Below, one piece after another: positions 27,939 through 36,270 of a stretch of 64,000 nucleotides of DNA (positions are counted from its first letter, which is position 1; the number at the start of each line of letters is the position of its first letter). The translations under genes and the position numbers were made by a program. A model generated the notes under the pieces. That model did not search any database and had not been told where the DNA came from. It was given only the letters and a program-made list of their open reading frames with translations. Source of the DNA: an uncultured bacterium (GTDB lineage: Bacteria; Verrucomicrobiota; Lentisphaeria; Victivallales; UBA1829); contig CACYHQ010000005.1 in NCBI GenBank assembly GCA_902774245.1, positions 62,001 through 126,000 on the forward strand, read 5' to 3'.

Positions 27939-29018
27939 ATGGCAAAGATGAAGAAAAGATCATCCGGCAGTTACGGGATCTACGGGATTCGAACCGTCGA
28001 GTCCAGACGTTCCCGCACCGGTCTGTACCGTGTCTTCGCCGTACTGCTGTTCCTGATCATCTGCGGCGCCATCGTGTGGGGCATCAAGGCACACCGCGAC
28101 AGCCGCGGCACCATCACGCCCGACGTCGTAAAGCCCGTGCCGGACAACGATGCGGCGGCTCTGACCTTCGCGGAAGAACGCGCCATTGAGGATTCGGAGA
28201 CGACCGCCGCCATCCGCGATTTCCGCGCCCGCGAGAACGATTCTTCCGCGAACCAGTTCGATCTTCAGGAATTCGAGCGTCAGCGCCTGAAACAGCAGCG
28301 CAAGCTTTATGACGACGCGCTTCAGGCGTTCAACGAACGCAAATTCGAGAAATGCCGCACGATCCTGCGCGACATGCTGGTCCCGATGGATTCCTCCGAC
28401 TCCCTGTACGAGCCCGCGGCGAATCTGCTCGGCCGCGCCAGCATGAACATCTACCGCAGCGGGACCGATTCGGAAACGAACGTCGATTACTCGGTGAAGA
28501 GCGGCGACACGCTTTCCAAGATCGCGCTGAACTACAACACGTCGGTCTCCGCGATCCAGAAGGCGAACGGCATGACCACGACACGTCTGAACATCGGACA
28601 GAAGCTCAAGATCCCACAGAGCGTGTGGTCCATCGAGATCCGCCGTTCCGACAACAAACTCCTCCTCAAGACAAACAACAAGCTCTTCAAGATTTACAAC
28701 GTGTACCCCGGCTCCGCCATCTCGCAGTCCTTCACCGGGACCTTCCGGATCTTCTCCAAGCAGAAAGACCCGGTCTGGCGCGTGGACGGGCATACGTATC
28801 AGCCCGGTTCCGCCGGGAATATCGTCGGAGCCCGCTGGATGGCCCTGAAGGGAACCGGCGCAAGCGCCGATGCTGCCGGAACCGCCATTCACGGCACGAA
28901 CCGCGCAGGCACGCCAGACGCCTCGCCCGGCGCGCCCGGCTACTTCAGATTGTCGAACGACGATGTGAAGGAACTTTACGACCTCGTCCCGCTCGAAACG
29001 ACCGTAGAGATCAAGTGA
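27939..29018 (+). CDS. LysM plus L,D-transpeptidase-fold protein without catalytic cysteine
   Basis: 359 residues. One membrane helix (about 30-48) anchors it facing the periplasm. A helical region (about 100-150) precedes a LysM peptidoglycan-binding domain (about 160-205, YSVKSGDTLSKIALNYNTS ... GQKLKIP). The C-terminus is a YkuD L,D-transpeptidase fold (TGTFRI, AIHGTN, NDDVKELYDLVPLETTVEI). The active-site block, normally S-x-G-C-[IV]-R, reads APGYFRL, so Tyr335 replaces the nucleophilic Cys (TAC for TGC). It may bind rather than crosslink peptidoglycan. accA follows 42 bp downstream. Confidence 0.85.
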   Translation: MAKMKKRSSGSYGIYGIRTVESRRSRTGLYRVFAVLLFLIICGAIVWGIKAHRDSRGTITPDVVKPVPDNDAAALTFAEERAIEDSETTAAIRDFRARENDSSANQFDLQEFERQRLKQQRKLYDDALQAFNERKFEKCRTILRDMLVPMDSSDSLYEPAANLLGRASMNIYRSGTDSETNVDYSVKSGDTLSKIALNYNTSVSAIQKANGMTTTRLNIGQKLKIPQSVWSIEIRRSDNKLLLKTNNKLFKIYNVYPGSAISQSFTGTFRIFSKQKDPVWRVDGHTYQPGSAGNIVGARWMALKGTGASADAAGTAIHGTNRAGTPDASPGAPGYFRLSNDDVKELYDLVPLETTVEIK

Positions 29019-29060
29019 TCCCGGTCCGCCGCGCGGCCGAATATAAAGGAAACAACCCCA

Positions 29061-30026
29061 ATGTCCATTGCAGTCCTGGAATTTGAAAAACCTCTTGCCG
29101 AACTGGAAGACCGCATCGACGCCATCATGCGCATGGATGCCGCCGGTTCGGGAGACCATTCCAAAGAACTCCGGTCTCTGCGCCGTAAACTCACCGCGGC
29201 CAAGAAGACCATCTATACCAATCTCACCCCGTGGCAGCGCGTCCAGCTCGCCCGGCATCCCTTCCGTCCATACTCCCTTGACTATATCTCCCGCATCTGC
29301 ACCGATTTCATGGAATTCCACGGCGACCGCAGATTCGCCGACGATCCGGCCATCGTGGGCGGATTCGCCCGCATCGACGACATCCCCGTGATGATGGTCG
29401 GCACACAGAAGGGCCGCAACGTGAAGGAAAATGTGTTCCGCAACTTCGGCTGCCCGAACCCGGAAGGCTACCGCAAGGCGCTGCGCCTGATGAAGGTCGC
29501 CGAGCTGGCCGGACTCCCGATCGTGACACTGATCGACACTCCCGGTGCGTATCCCGGCGTCGGCGCGGAGGAACGCCATATCGGCGAGGCCATCGCGGTC
29601 AACCTGCGCGAGATGTTCGGCCTGAAAGTCCCCGTGATCTCGTTCGTGATCGGCGAGGGCGGCAGCGGCGGCGCGCTCGGACTCGGCGTCGCCAACAAGG
29701 TCTTCCTGCTCGAAAACTCCTACTACTCCATCATCACGCCCGAAGGCTGCGCGGCCATCCTCTGGAAGGATCGCGCATACTCCGAACAGGCGGCCGCCGC
29801 GCTGAAGCTCACCGCGGACGAGCTGCTGAAGCTCGGTCTCATCGACGGCGTGATCCCCGAGCCGGTCGGCGGCGCGCATCACAACTACGACAAAGCCGCG
29901 GCTTACCTCAAGCTTGAGATTCTGAAGCAGCTCGAAGAGCTCTCCGACAAGTCCTCCGACGAGCTGATCGAACAGCGCTATCACCATTTCCGCGACGTGA
30001 AGTATTACGGGGAGGCAAAAGCCTGA
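29061..30026 (+). CDS. accA: Acetyl-CoA carboxylase carboxyltransferase subunit alpha
   Basis: Transfers carboxyl from carboxybiotin to acetyl-CoA, first step of fatty-acid synthesis, together with AccD (not in the window). 321 residues, normal length. Signatures: FMEFHGDRRFADDPAIVGG, TLIDTPGAYPGVGAEERHIGEAIA and GEGGSGGALGLG. An AAAGGA precedes the ATG. The next gene starts 1 bp after its stop, making an accA-GNAT-murI cluster. Confidence 0.97.
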   Translation: MSIAVLEFEKPLAELEDRIDAIMRMDAAGSGDHSKELRSLRRKLTAAKKTIYTNLTPWQRVQLARHPFRPYSLDYISRICTDFMEFHGDRRFADDPAIVGGFARIDDIPVMMVGTQKGRNVKENVFRNFGCPNPEGYRKALRLMKVAELAGLPIVTLIDTPGAYPGVGAEERHIGEAIAVNLREMFGLKVPVISFVIGEGGSGGALGLGVANKVFLLENSYYSIITPEGCAAILWKDRAYSEQAAAALKLTADELLKLGLIDGVIPEPVGGAHHNYDKAAAYLKLEILKQLEELSDKSSDELIEQRYHHFRDVKYYGEAKA

Positions 30027-30027
30027 C

Positions 30028-30546
30028 ATGGCGGCGCAGTCGCCATGCTCCGGCGCGCTGATCCGCCCGGCCAGAGTCGAAGACGCGCCCGCGATTTACG
30101 CCTTGCTGGCGACGTTTTCTACCGAGGGCAAACTCCTGCCGCGTCCCGTGGCGGAGATCCAGACACGTATCGCGAACTTTCTCGTGGTCGAGCTGAATGG
30201 AACTATCGCAGCCTGCGGCGCGCTCCGCGATTTCGGAAACAACCTCAACGAGATACGTTCTCTGGCCGTGCGCCGCGACCTGGCGGGGCAGGGGATCGGT
30301 TCGCGTCTGGTGAAGGCCCTGCTCGCGAAAGCCATGGAACGCACAGGCGGCGAACACGGACACGTTTTCGCGCTCACGTACCGCGTGGCGTTTTTCCAGC
30401 ACCTCGGATTCCGCATCGTCGACAAATACACGTTCCCGCCTAAGATATGGAGCGACTGCTGCGTCTGCCCGAAGAAAGACCACTGCGACGAGACCGCCGT
30501 GGTGATCGACATCCCCGTTCCCGATGAACTCCTGAAGAAAGATTGA
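30028..30546 (+). CDS. GNAT N-acetyltransferase, ArgA-like
   Basis: 172 residues. GNAT acetyl-CoA-binding motif RRDLAGQGIGSRLVKALL and substrate-side ACGALRDFGNNLNEIRSLAV resemble the acetyltransferase domain of N-acetylglutamate synthase. A Cys cluster near the end (WSDCCVCPKKDHCDE) is typical of this stand-alone group. First step of arginine synthesis is therefore likely, but not proven by sequence. The start is 1 bp after accA and murI follows after 7 bp. Confidence 0.85.
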   Translation: MAAQSPCSGALIRPARVEDAPAIYALLATFSTEGKLLPRPVAEIQTRIANFLVVELNGTIAACGALRDFGNNLNEIRSLAVRRDLAGQGIGSRLVKALLAKAMERTGGEHGHVFALTYRVAFFQHLGFRIVDKYTFPPKIWSDCCVCPKKDHCDETAVVIDIPVPDELLKKD

Positions 30547-30553
30547 ACGTCTC

Positions 30554-31393
30554 ATGCCCGCGAAACGCCGTACGAGGAAATACGACAACCGCCCGATCGG
30601 ACTCTTCGATTCCGGTCTCGGCGGCCTCACCGTTGTGCGCGCCGTCCGCGAGGCGCTCCCCGACGAGGACGTAATCTATCTCGGCGATACCGCCCGCGTG
30701 CCGTACGGGAACCGTTCGCCGGAGACGGTCGAGCTTTTCGCGCGGCAGGACCTGGCGTTTCTGGAGAGATTCGGCGTCAAAGCCGTGATTGCCGCATGCA
30801 ACACCGTGTCCGCGCTGGCCCTGCCGAACATCCTGCCCGAGAAACGCAGTTTCCCGCTCGGCGGCGTGATCCTCGCCGGCGTGGAGGCAGTGCTCGCGTC
30901 CGGACGGCGCAAGGTCGCCGTGCTCGGTACCCGCGGGACTATCGCCAGCGGCGCGTATGAACACGCCCTGCTGGCCGCCGATCCGCGTCTGATCGTGCGG
31001 AGCATCGCGTGTCCGCTCTTCGTCCCCGTGATCGAGGAGGGCGTGACCAACGGCGCGATCGTGCACGAGATATTCGATCTCTATCTGGCGCAGCTGCTCC
31101 GCGATCCGCCGGAAGTCGTCCTGCTCGGCTGCACCCATTATCCGCTGTTCCGGCCCGCGCTCAGCCAGTACCTCCCGAAAGGCACGCTGATCCTCGACAG
31201 CGCGGCGGCCGCGGCGGATTATCTGAGCCGTCTGCTGAAGGGAAAAGGTTTGTGCGCGGAATCCGGCCGCAACGGGAGCGCACAGTATTACGTGACCGAC
31301 CGGACGCCCGGATTCGAGCGCCTCGCGCGGCGTTTCCTGGACGCCGGAGACGGCGAGGTCATCGACATCCATCTGGCGGACGTCGTCAACTGA
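30554..31393 (+). CDS. murI: Glutamate racemase
   Basis: Makes D-glutamate for peptidoglycan; cytoplasmic, 279 residues. N-terminal IGLFDSGLGGLTVVRAV, first catalytic Cys in AACNTVSALAL and second in GCTHYPLFRP are intact, with GDTARVPYG substrate loop. Third gene of the accA-GNAT-murI cluster. The last 40 residues extend slightly beyond the core. No strong RBS is seen before the ATG, consistent with coupling to the upstream gene. Convergent with the membrane glycosyltransferase-like gene. Confidence 0.96.
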   Translation: MPAKRRTRKYDNRPIGLFDSGLGGLTVVRAVREALPDEDVIYLGDTARVPYGNRSPETVELFARQDLAFLERFGVKAVIAACNTVSALALPNILPEKRSFPLGGVILAGVEAVLASGRRKVAVLGTRGTIASGAYEHALLAADPRLIVRSIACPLFVPVIEEGVTNGAIVHEIFDLYLAQLLRDPPEVVLLGCTHYPLFRPALSQYLPKGTLILDSAAAAADYLSRLLKGKGLCAESGRNGSAQYYVTDRTPGFERLARRFLDAGDGEVIDIHLADVVN

Positions 31394-31430
31394 CCGGAAT
31401 CCATCTTCCCTATATTTTCAGACAGGCTCC

Positions 31431-33164
31431 TCAGTCCTGTCCGTTTTCTACCGATTTGTCTTCATCCTCATCGGCGGCGTCAGCTTTTAAACGCAGTTTC
31501 CACACGATGATGCTTTTTTTCTGCGCCACGATGTCGGCGTCGGCGAACTCCAGCACCGCCCGGATCTCCTTCGGCGCCATCCGGTTCGTGCCCGTGATGA
31601 AGTAGAACGGGACGCCTTCGTTTTTCTCCATGAGTTCCTTGAAGAACGCGGGATCGTCGGAGAGCGCGTAGGGAAACGGCAGATAGCAGCCGGGCTGTGA
31701 GAGCAGACCCGGCGCGAGGTTGTCGACCGCGTTGTGCGGCGGCGGATCGCACGCCTTCACCTTCTGCGGCGCGGCGATCTTGTCGGCGTATTCGTGGATA
31801 CGGTTGACGGGGATGATCTTACGGTTTGTGCCGTGCTGGAAGAACCTGTCGGCGACGGCGGGATTGAACATGGAGAGCAGGACGGCGTTTCCAGGGAGGA
31901 CGGACCCGAGATATTCCAGTTTTTCGCGGTCGTTCGGGATCCCGCGGATCGCCTTGTGATAGTCGTTCAGGTTGTGCATCGCGACGATCTGCAGGATGAT
32001 CGCCGCGCCCGCGAGGATCCAGCACACCGTCTGGCGTTTTTTCAGGAACATCCTGAGCAGATGCGCGGCGGCGGACGCTGCGGGCGGCAGGATCATGACC
32101 AGGATCGGCAGATACATGCGTTTGTCATAGAAGAAATAAACGATGTAAAGGACGAAGATGATCGCGCCCTGAAGCAGAGCGAACGCCATCGATGCTTCCC
32201 ACGCGGTCCACGTCGGGAGACTCCAGAGCTTTTCCTTCCGGGCGGCACGCGAGACGCAGAACCACGCGGCACAGACCGCCAGCAGCGCCATCGTCAGGAA
32301 GAAGCCTTTCTCGCGGACCAGGCGCGGCAGATACTCCGCTGCATAGCTGAGATTGAACGTCAGCGACATAAAATCGTACGGCACGGGACACCAGAAATGA
32401 TAGCCTGTGCGGAACGGCGACCCGAAAACTCGCCAGTTGAAGATGTTGGATGCGAGCAGGACCAGCGCGGTCGGGAACGCGGCGAGAGACCACAGCAGGA
32501 ACCGCCGTTTCCAGTCCTTCTCGCGCATGAAGATCAGAAGAAAGGGCAGGGCGAGCATCGGGTAGGCGGAGGAACGCACCGAGCCGCCGAGCGCGATCAG
32601 AACGCCGCACCAGAACAGCGACGGCACATCGACCCCGGGCCGTGATGCGAGGTGCGTCCACAGGATCATCGCCCATACGCAGAACAGCAGATACGGAATC
32701 TCCGTCATCGCGTATCCGGTCAGGGCGATGAAGAACGAACTGAGCAGAAGCACGGGGAAGGTCAGGAGTCCGACAAGACCGCCGCAGGCGAGGTCGCGCG
32801 CTCCGGCCGGTCCGGGGCGCACCGCAGTCTGGCGGCAGGAGAGAAACATCACCGTGGCGAGTCCGGCTGTCGCGAGCCAGGATCCGTAGACCGAGCCGTA
32901 GACGTCGCCGGTGATCGCCTGAAACGGCGCAAGGAAGAGCAGGGGAAACCACGGCAGATAGCGCGACGGATGCAGGACGCCGTTCAAGTAAAACCCGTAT
33001 TTCCCTTCCCGGAGGAAGTTGTCGGCGCAGAAGGCGTTCTCAAGCGCATCGGGGATTACGAGCCAGCATGTGCCGAATTTCGCGGGGATATAAAGTCCAA
33101 AAATGTCCAAAGCGAGGATCAAAGCGGCCAGAATAAAGACGGTACGCTGGAATTTTTGGCTCAT
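31431..33164 (-). CDS. Polytopic membrane protein, GT39/GT83-like glycosyltransferase candidate
   Basis: 577 residues with about 11 predicted membrane helices in the first 400 and a soluble C-terminal part. The early periplasmic loop (IPDALENAFCADNFLREGKYGFYLNGVLHPSRYLPWFPL) and topology resemble the PMT/ArnT superfamily that uses polyprenyl-linked sugars, but no diagnostic catalytic pair could be fixed with certainty. The C-terminus ends in an acidic tail. Monocistronic with its own promoter. A role in envelope glycan transfer is an inference. Confidence 0.65.
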   Translation of the reverse strand: MSQKFQRTVFILAALILALDIFGLYIPAKFGTCWLVIPDALENAFCADNFLREGKYGFYLNGVLHPSRYLPWFPLLFLAPFQAITGDVYGSVYGSWLATAGLATVMFLSCRQTAVRPGPAGARDLACGGLVGLLTFPVLLLSSFFIALTGYAMTEIPYLLFCVWAMILWTHLASRPGVDVPSLFWCGVLIALGGSVRSSAYPMLALPFLLIFMREKDWKRRFLLWSLAAFPTALVLLASNIFNWRVFGSPFRTGYHFWCPVPYDFMSLTFNLSYAAEYLPRLVREKGFFLTMALLAVCAAWFCVSRAARKEKLWSLPTWTAWEASMAFALLQGAIIFVLYIVYFFYDKRMYLPILVMILPPAASAAAHLLRMFLKKRQTVCWILAGAAIILQIVAMHNLNDYHKAIRGIPNDREKLEYLGSVLPGNAVLLSMFNPAVADRFFQHGTNRKIIPVNRIHEYADKIAAPQKVKACDPPPHNAVDNLAPGLLSQPGCYLPFPYALSDDPAFFKELMEKNEGVPFYFITGTNRMAPKEIRAVLEFADADIVAQKKSIIVWKLRLKADAADEDEDKSVENGQD

Positions 33165-33240
33165 TTTATCTGAAGTCTTCTGATTTCGAGAAAGTTATTG
33201 TGTTCTATCCGCAAACGGTTCTGTGCGGATAATGGCTTCC

Positions 33241-33269
33241 AATATACCACGTTGGGACAAAAAAAGCAA
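33241..33269 (-). promoter_or_regulatory. Promoter of the membrane glycosyltransferase-like gene
   Basis: Minus strand TTGCTT (33269-33264), 17 bp, TATATT (33246-33241), about 75 bp before the ATG. Confidence 0.65.
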
Positions 33270-33379
33270 ACAATCTTTTGAATTTTTCAGGAAATGATAC
33301 AATAAAAGCGCTCCGGACAGCGTTAAATATTTTGTAAAAGCTCAAATTATACCCAGACGCCCCAATTTAGGAGATCACG

Positions 33380-34006
33380 ATGAAAAAATCTTCTTCCTCG
33401 AATCCTCAAAAAAACAGTCCTCTGTACAATTTCGTCTTCATTGTCGTCCTGCTTTTCACGGCACTTCCGTTTATTCTTTTCGCTCTGCTTCAGTTCGCCC
33501 CTCCGTCGTTCGGCTCCTCGAAGAAGACGGTTGCGGCGGTCGACAATTCCTCGAAGCGCACGACGGCGGAAGAACGCCGCGCTGCGCGTGAAGAAGCCCG
33601 CAGGGCGAGTGAAGCGGCGGCGACCGCGCAGAGAAACAACGCGGCCGGTCCGGTCATGACGACCACGACGGTCACGGGCTTCGGCGGCCCCGGTATGGGG
33701 CCCGGCATGGACTTCGGCGGTCCCGGCATGGGCGGTTTCGGTGGACCCGGCATGGGCGGTTTCGGTGGACCCGGCATGGGCCCCGGCATGGACTTCGGCG
33801 GCATGGGCGGCTTCGGCGGTCCTGGCGGCTTCGGCGGCGGTATGGACTTCGGCGGCGGCATGGGCGGCTTTGGTGGCGGCATGGGCGGCTTCGGCGGCGG
33901 CATGGGCGGCTTTGGTGGCGGTCCCGGCGGCATGGGCGGCTTTGGTGGCGGTCCCGGCGGCATGGGCGGCTTTGGTGGCGGTATGGGCGGCTTCGGAGGC
34001 TTCTGA
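33380..34006 (+). CDS. Membrane-anchored Gly-Met-Phe repeat protein
   Basis: 208 residues. A short cytoplasmic N-terminus, one membrane helix (about 17-40), a charged Ala/Arg/Glu helix (about 60-88), then about 110 residues of degenerate GMGGFGG/GPGM repeats to the C-terminus with no Lys or Arg. Such low-complexity tails are usually disordered or self-associating. AGGAG lies before the ATG and a clear terminator follows, supporting a real expressed gene. Repeat number could vary between strains. Function unknown. Confidence 0.75.
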   Translation: MKKSSSSNPQKNSPLYNFVFIVVLLFTALPFILFALLQFAPPSFGSSKKTVAAVDNSSKRTTAEERRAAREEARRASEAAATAQRNNAAGPVMTTTTVTGFGGPGMGPGMDFGGPGMGGFGGPGMGGFGGPGMGPGMDFGGMGGFGGPGGFGGGMDFGGGMGGFGGGMGGFGGGMGGFGGGPGGMGGFGGGPGGMGGFGGGMGGFGGF

Positions 34007-34034
34007 TTCCCCCGTTTTATCAGTCTGAAATTTC

Positions 34035-34072
34035 AAACGGTCATCTCTTTTCAGATTTGACCGTTTTTTTAT
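34035..34072 (+). terminator. Terminator after the Gly-Met-Phe repeat gene
   Basis: Arms AAACGGTC (34035-34042) and GACCGTTT (34059-34066) followed by a T run of seven. Confidence 0.85.
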
Positions 34073-34083
34073 CGGTTTCGGAT

Positions 34084-34112
34084 TTGCAAACGCGCGCATG
34101 TGATGTTATATT
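34084..34112 (+). promoter_or_regulatory. Promoter of the small membrane protein gene
   Basis: TTGCAA (34084-34089), 17 bp, TATATT (34107-34112), 68 bp before the ATG. Confidence 0.7.
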
Positions 34113-34179
34113 GTCTCTAAATGTATGAATCCCGAGGTGTACCCCCTCACAACCAATCTTTAATCCCAGGAGCGAAACA

Positions 34180-34665
34180 ATGAAGGTATTGATCGCGGTC
34201 GTCATGTTTCTGTTCGGAGTCTTTGTCGGCATTCTCGTCATCCCGACGTTCAAGGAGTTTTCCACTCCGTTATATCTGGAGGAGGAATACTCCACGCCGC
34301 GCATCAAATCGCTTCTCTCCGGATTCGGGATTATTCTCCCGCTTGAAGCGTCCAATGTCAATCTGTTCATGAAGCAGGACGGGGAAAACAAACAGGTGTG
34401 GATGAAATTCGAGTGTTCCGAGGAAGTCAAGGACGAATTCGTGACCCAGCTGGCCTCCCGTCATTCCGGATTGTTCAACCGCGTTATCGAAGCCCCGAAG
34501 ATGCTGGACGGGACTCCGATCATCTGGTGGACCTACAGCAACGCGTTCCACTACTACGAATTTAAAGATATGTGCGTGGCCTATGACGAGGTCCTGCGGA
34601 ACCTGTATCTTTATGCCGCAACCGGAGATTCCGATTCTTCAGTGTTCCCTGCTCAGGAGGAATGA
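34180..34665 (+). CDS. Hypothetical single-pass membrane protein
   Basis: 161 residues, not recognised. An uncleaved-looking N-terminal helix (residues 2-24) is followed by a soluble domain of about 130 residues that should face the periplasm. It is rich in aromatic residues (IIWWTYSNAFHYYEF). AGGAG precedes the ATG and it has its own promoter. Stands alone between the repeat protein and gcvH. Confidence 0.72.
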   Translation: MKVLIAVVMFLFGVFVGILVIPTFKEFSTPLYLEEEYSTPRIKSLLSGFGIILPLEASNVNLFMKQDGENKQVWMKFECSEEVKDEFVTQLASRHSGLFNRVIEAPKMLDGTPIIWWTYSNAFHYYEFKDMCVAYDEVLRNLYLYAATGDSDSSVFPAQEE

Positions 34666-34819
34666 TATCCTGGCTGCCGGTTTAGGGACAGACCGTTTCC
34701 GTGTTGCCCGGACGCTTTTTCTCTCGCCGTCTTCCATGTCGAAAACGCCATTGAATCCCCCGTTTTTGAGCAAAAGACCGGAAAAAGCGGGAAAAATCGG
34801 ACTTTTTCGGAATCGGCGC

Positions 34820-34847
34820 TTGACAATACGGACTTTTATGCTTAATT
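34820..34847 (+). promoter_or_regulatory. Promoter of the gcvH-LOG operon
   Basis: Perfect TTGACA (34820-34825), 16 bp, TTAATT (34842-34847), about 47 bp before the gcvH ATG. Confidence 0.6.
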
Positions 34848-34893
34848 TCTCTATGCGATTTATCAGAACCCTTTTCACAGAGGAACTCAAGGT

Positions 34894-35265
34894 ATGGACA
34901 AATACTACTCGAAAACCCACGAATGGGTCAAGACGGACGGCGAAGAAGCCATTGTCGGCATCTCCGAATACGCCGCGGCCGACCTCGGCGACATCACGTT
35001 CGTCGATCTCCCGCGCGAAGGTACGGACCTGATCTGCGGCGACAGCATCGGCACCATCGAATCCGTGTCCGCATCCTCCGACGTCTATTCCCCCGTGAGC
35101 GGGACCGTTACCGCGGTCAACCACGCGCTCGACGACGACCCCGGCATCATCAGCTCCAGCGCCGAGGGGAAAGGCTGGCTCTACAAGCTCGACAATATCG
35201 ACCCGACCGAGGTCGACGAGCTCATGTCGGAAGAAGAATACGCCGAGTATCTGGAAACCCTCTGA
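34894..35265 (+). CDS. gcvH: Glycine cleavage H-protein homologue without lipoyl lysine
   Basis: 123 residues, full H-protein fold: YYSKTHEWVKTDG, VGISEYAAADLGDITFVDLP, SDVYSPVSGTVTAVNHAL, EGKGWLYKL. The lipoylation site, normally ESVKA-x-SD, reads ESVSASSD, so Ser59 replaces the Lys that carries lipoate. It cannot act as a normal H-protein carrier. Other roles known for H-like proteins (protein partner, lipoyl relay) need that Lys too, so the function is open. Its partner gene is a LOG protein 9 bp downstream; no gcvT or gcvP is in the window. Confidence 0.88.
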   Translation: MDKYYSKTHEWVKTDGEEAIVGISEYAAADLGDITFVDLPREGTDLICGDSIGTIESVSASSDVYSPVSGTVTAVNHALDDDPGIISSSAEGKGWLYKLDNIDPTEVDELMSEEEYAEYLETL

Positions 35266-35274
35266 GGTGGACGC

Positions 35275-35982
35275 ATGGCCGATCCTGTCCCTGACAACCT
35301 CGCTGGTTTTTCCGATCTGGTCGATCTGAAAGTCGAAGAGCCGTGGCGCATCTTCCGCATTATGTCGGAATTCATCGACTCCTTCGAAAACATGGCCAAG
35401 CACAAACGACTCGTGTCCGTGTTCGGTTCCGCACGCACGAAGCCCGACGACCCCGTCTATAAGGACTGCGTCCGCCTCGGTGAACTCCTCACGGACGCGG
35501 GCTACGGCATCCTCACCGGCGGCGGCCCCGGCATCATGGAGGCCGCCAACCGCGGCGCGTGGAAAAAGAACGGCGAGTCCGTCGGCCTGAATATCAAGCT
35601 CCCGATGGAGCAGCATCCGAATCCGTTTCAGTCCGACTCGCTCGACTTCCGCTATTTCTTCGTGCGCAAAGTCTGCTTCCTCAAGTATTCCGTCGCGATC
35701 ACCATCTATCCCGGCGGTTTCGGCACGCTCGACGAATTCTCCGAAGCGCTCACGCTCATCCAGACCAGCAAAGTCCGCACCGTTCCGCTCGTGGCGGTCG
35801 GAAAGGAATACTGGCAGCCACTCTTCGACTGGTTCCGCGGCACCATGCTCCGCGATCACATGATCAACGAAGACGATCTGGACCTCTTCTACGTCGCGGA
35901 AAATGCCGACGACGCGTTCCGGTATATCAAGCGCGTCCACGACAGATGCGGCGTCAATACGACAGTCCGGAAAGACATCTAA
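35275..35982 (+). CDS. LOG-family nucleotide 5'-monophosphate phosphoribohydrolase
   Basis: 235 residues, Rossmann fold. The LOG signatures GGGPGIMEAANRGA and PGGFGTLDEFSEAL, which bind phosphate and carry the catalytic Arg/Glu, are intact. Plant and bacterial members release the base from cytokinin or purine nucleotide monophosphates; the bacterial substrate is often a common NMP. GAGGTGG precedes the ATG, 9 bp after gcvH, and a terminator follows, so the two form an operon. Confidence 0.9.
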   Translation: MADPVPDNLAGFSDLVDLKVEEPWRIFRIMSEFIDSFENMAKHKRLVSVFGSARTKPDDPVYKDCVRLGELLTDAGYGILTGGGPGIMEAANRGAWKKNGESVGLNIKLPMEQHPNPFQSDSLDFRYFFVRKVCFLKYSVAITIYPGGFGTLDEFSEALTLIQTSKVRTVPLVAVGKEYWQPLFDWFRGTMLRDHMINEDDLDLFYVAENADDAFRYIKRVHDRCGVNTTVRKDI

Positions 35983-36006
35983 GCTGAAAACAATCAGTTT
36001 TTCGAG

Positions 36007-36040
36007 GTGCGGTCTTCCTTCGAGGATCGCACTTTTCTTT
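36007..36040 (+). terminator. Terminator of the gcvH-LOG operon
   Basis: Stem GTGCGGTCTTCC/AGGATCGCAC (imperfect) with a TTCG loop, followed by TTTTCTTTT. Confidence 0.75.
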
Positions 36041-36061
36041 TGCGTTTTTTCGAAAAACGAC

Positions 36062-36090
36062 TTGTTTTCTCATGTTTTCCGGTGTATATT
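36062..36090 (+). promoter_or_regulatory. Promoter of the thi4-thiE operon
   Basis: TTGTTT (36062-36067), 17 bp, TATATT (36085-36090), directly upstream of the riboswitch. Confidence 0.7.
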
Positions 36091-36097
36091 AATCGTG

Positions 36098-36196
36098 TAC
36101 CACGGGGTGCTGGATCGCGCATCGTCCGATGCGCGGCCCGGCTGAGATCATACCCGCATAACCTGATCCGGATAATGCCGGCGTAGGAAATCGACA
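36098..36196 (+). promoter_or_regulatory. TPP riboswitch (THI element)
   Basis: The conserved parts appear in order: ACGGGGTGC (P2 start), GGCTGAGATCATACCC (pyrimidine-sensor turn), CCTGATCCGGATAATGCCGGCGTAGGAA (in two halves, diphosphate-sensor helix). It lies between a promoter and thi4. No strong terminator follows, so control of translation start is likelier than transcription termination (inference). Confidence 0.95.
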
Positions 36197-36270
36197 GCGT
36201 CATCCTTTCCGATGGAAAGCCGCCATGCGTTTTTCTGCGAGACCATCAACCAAACGAAAGGATCGACACC

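Noticed and set aside
27975..28005. GGGATTCGAACC-like tRNA T-arm on the minus strand
   Set aside because: It lies in the coding start of the LysM protein and no acceptor or anticodon arms surround it.
33700..34005. Regular short repeats that could suggest a CRISPR or satellite array
   Set aside because: They are in-frame GMGGFGG codons of one protein, with no spacers.
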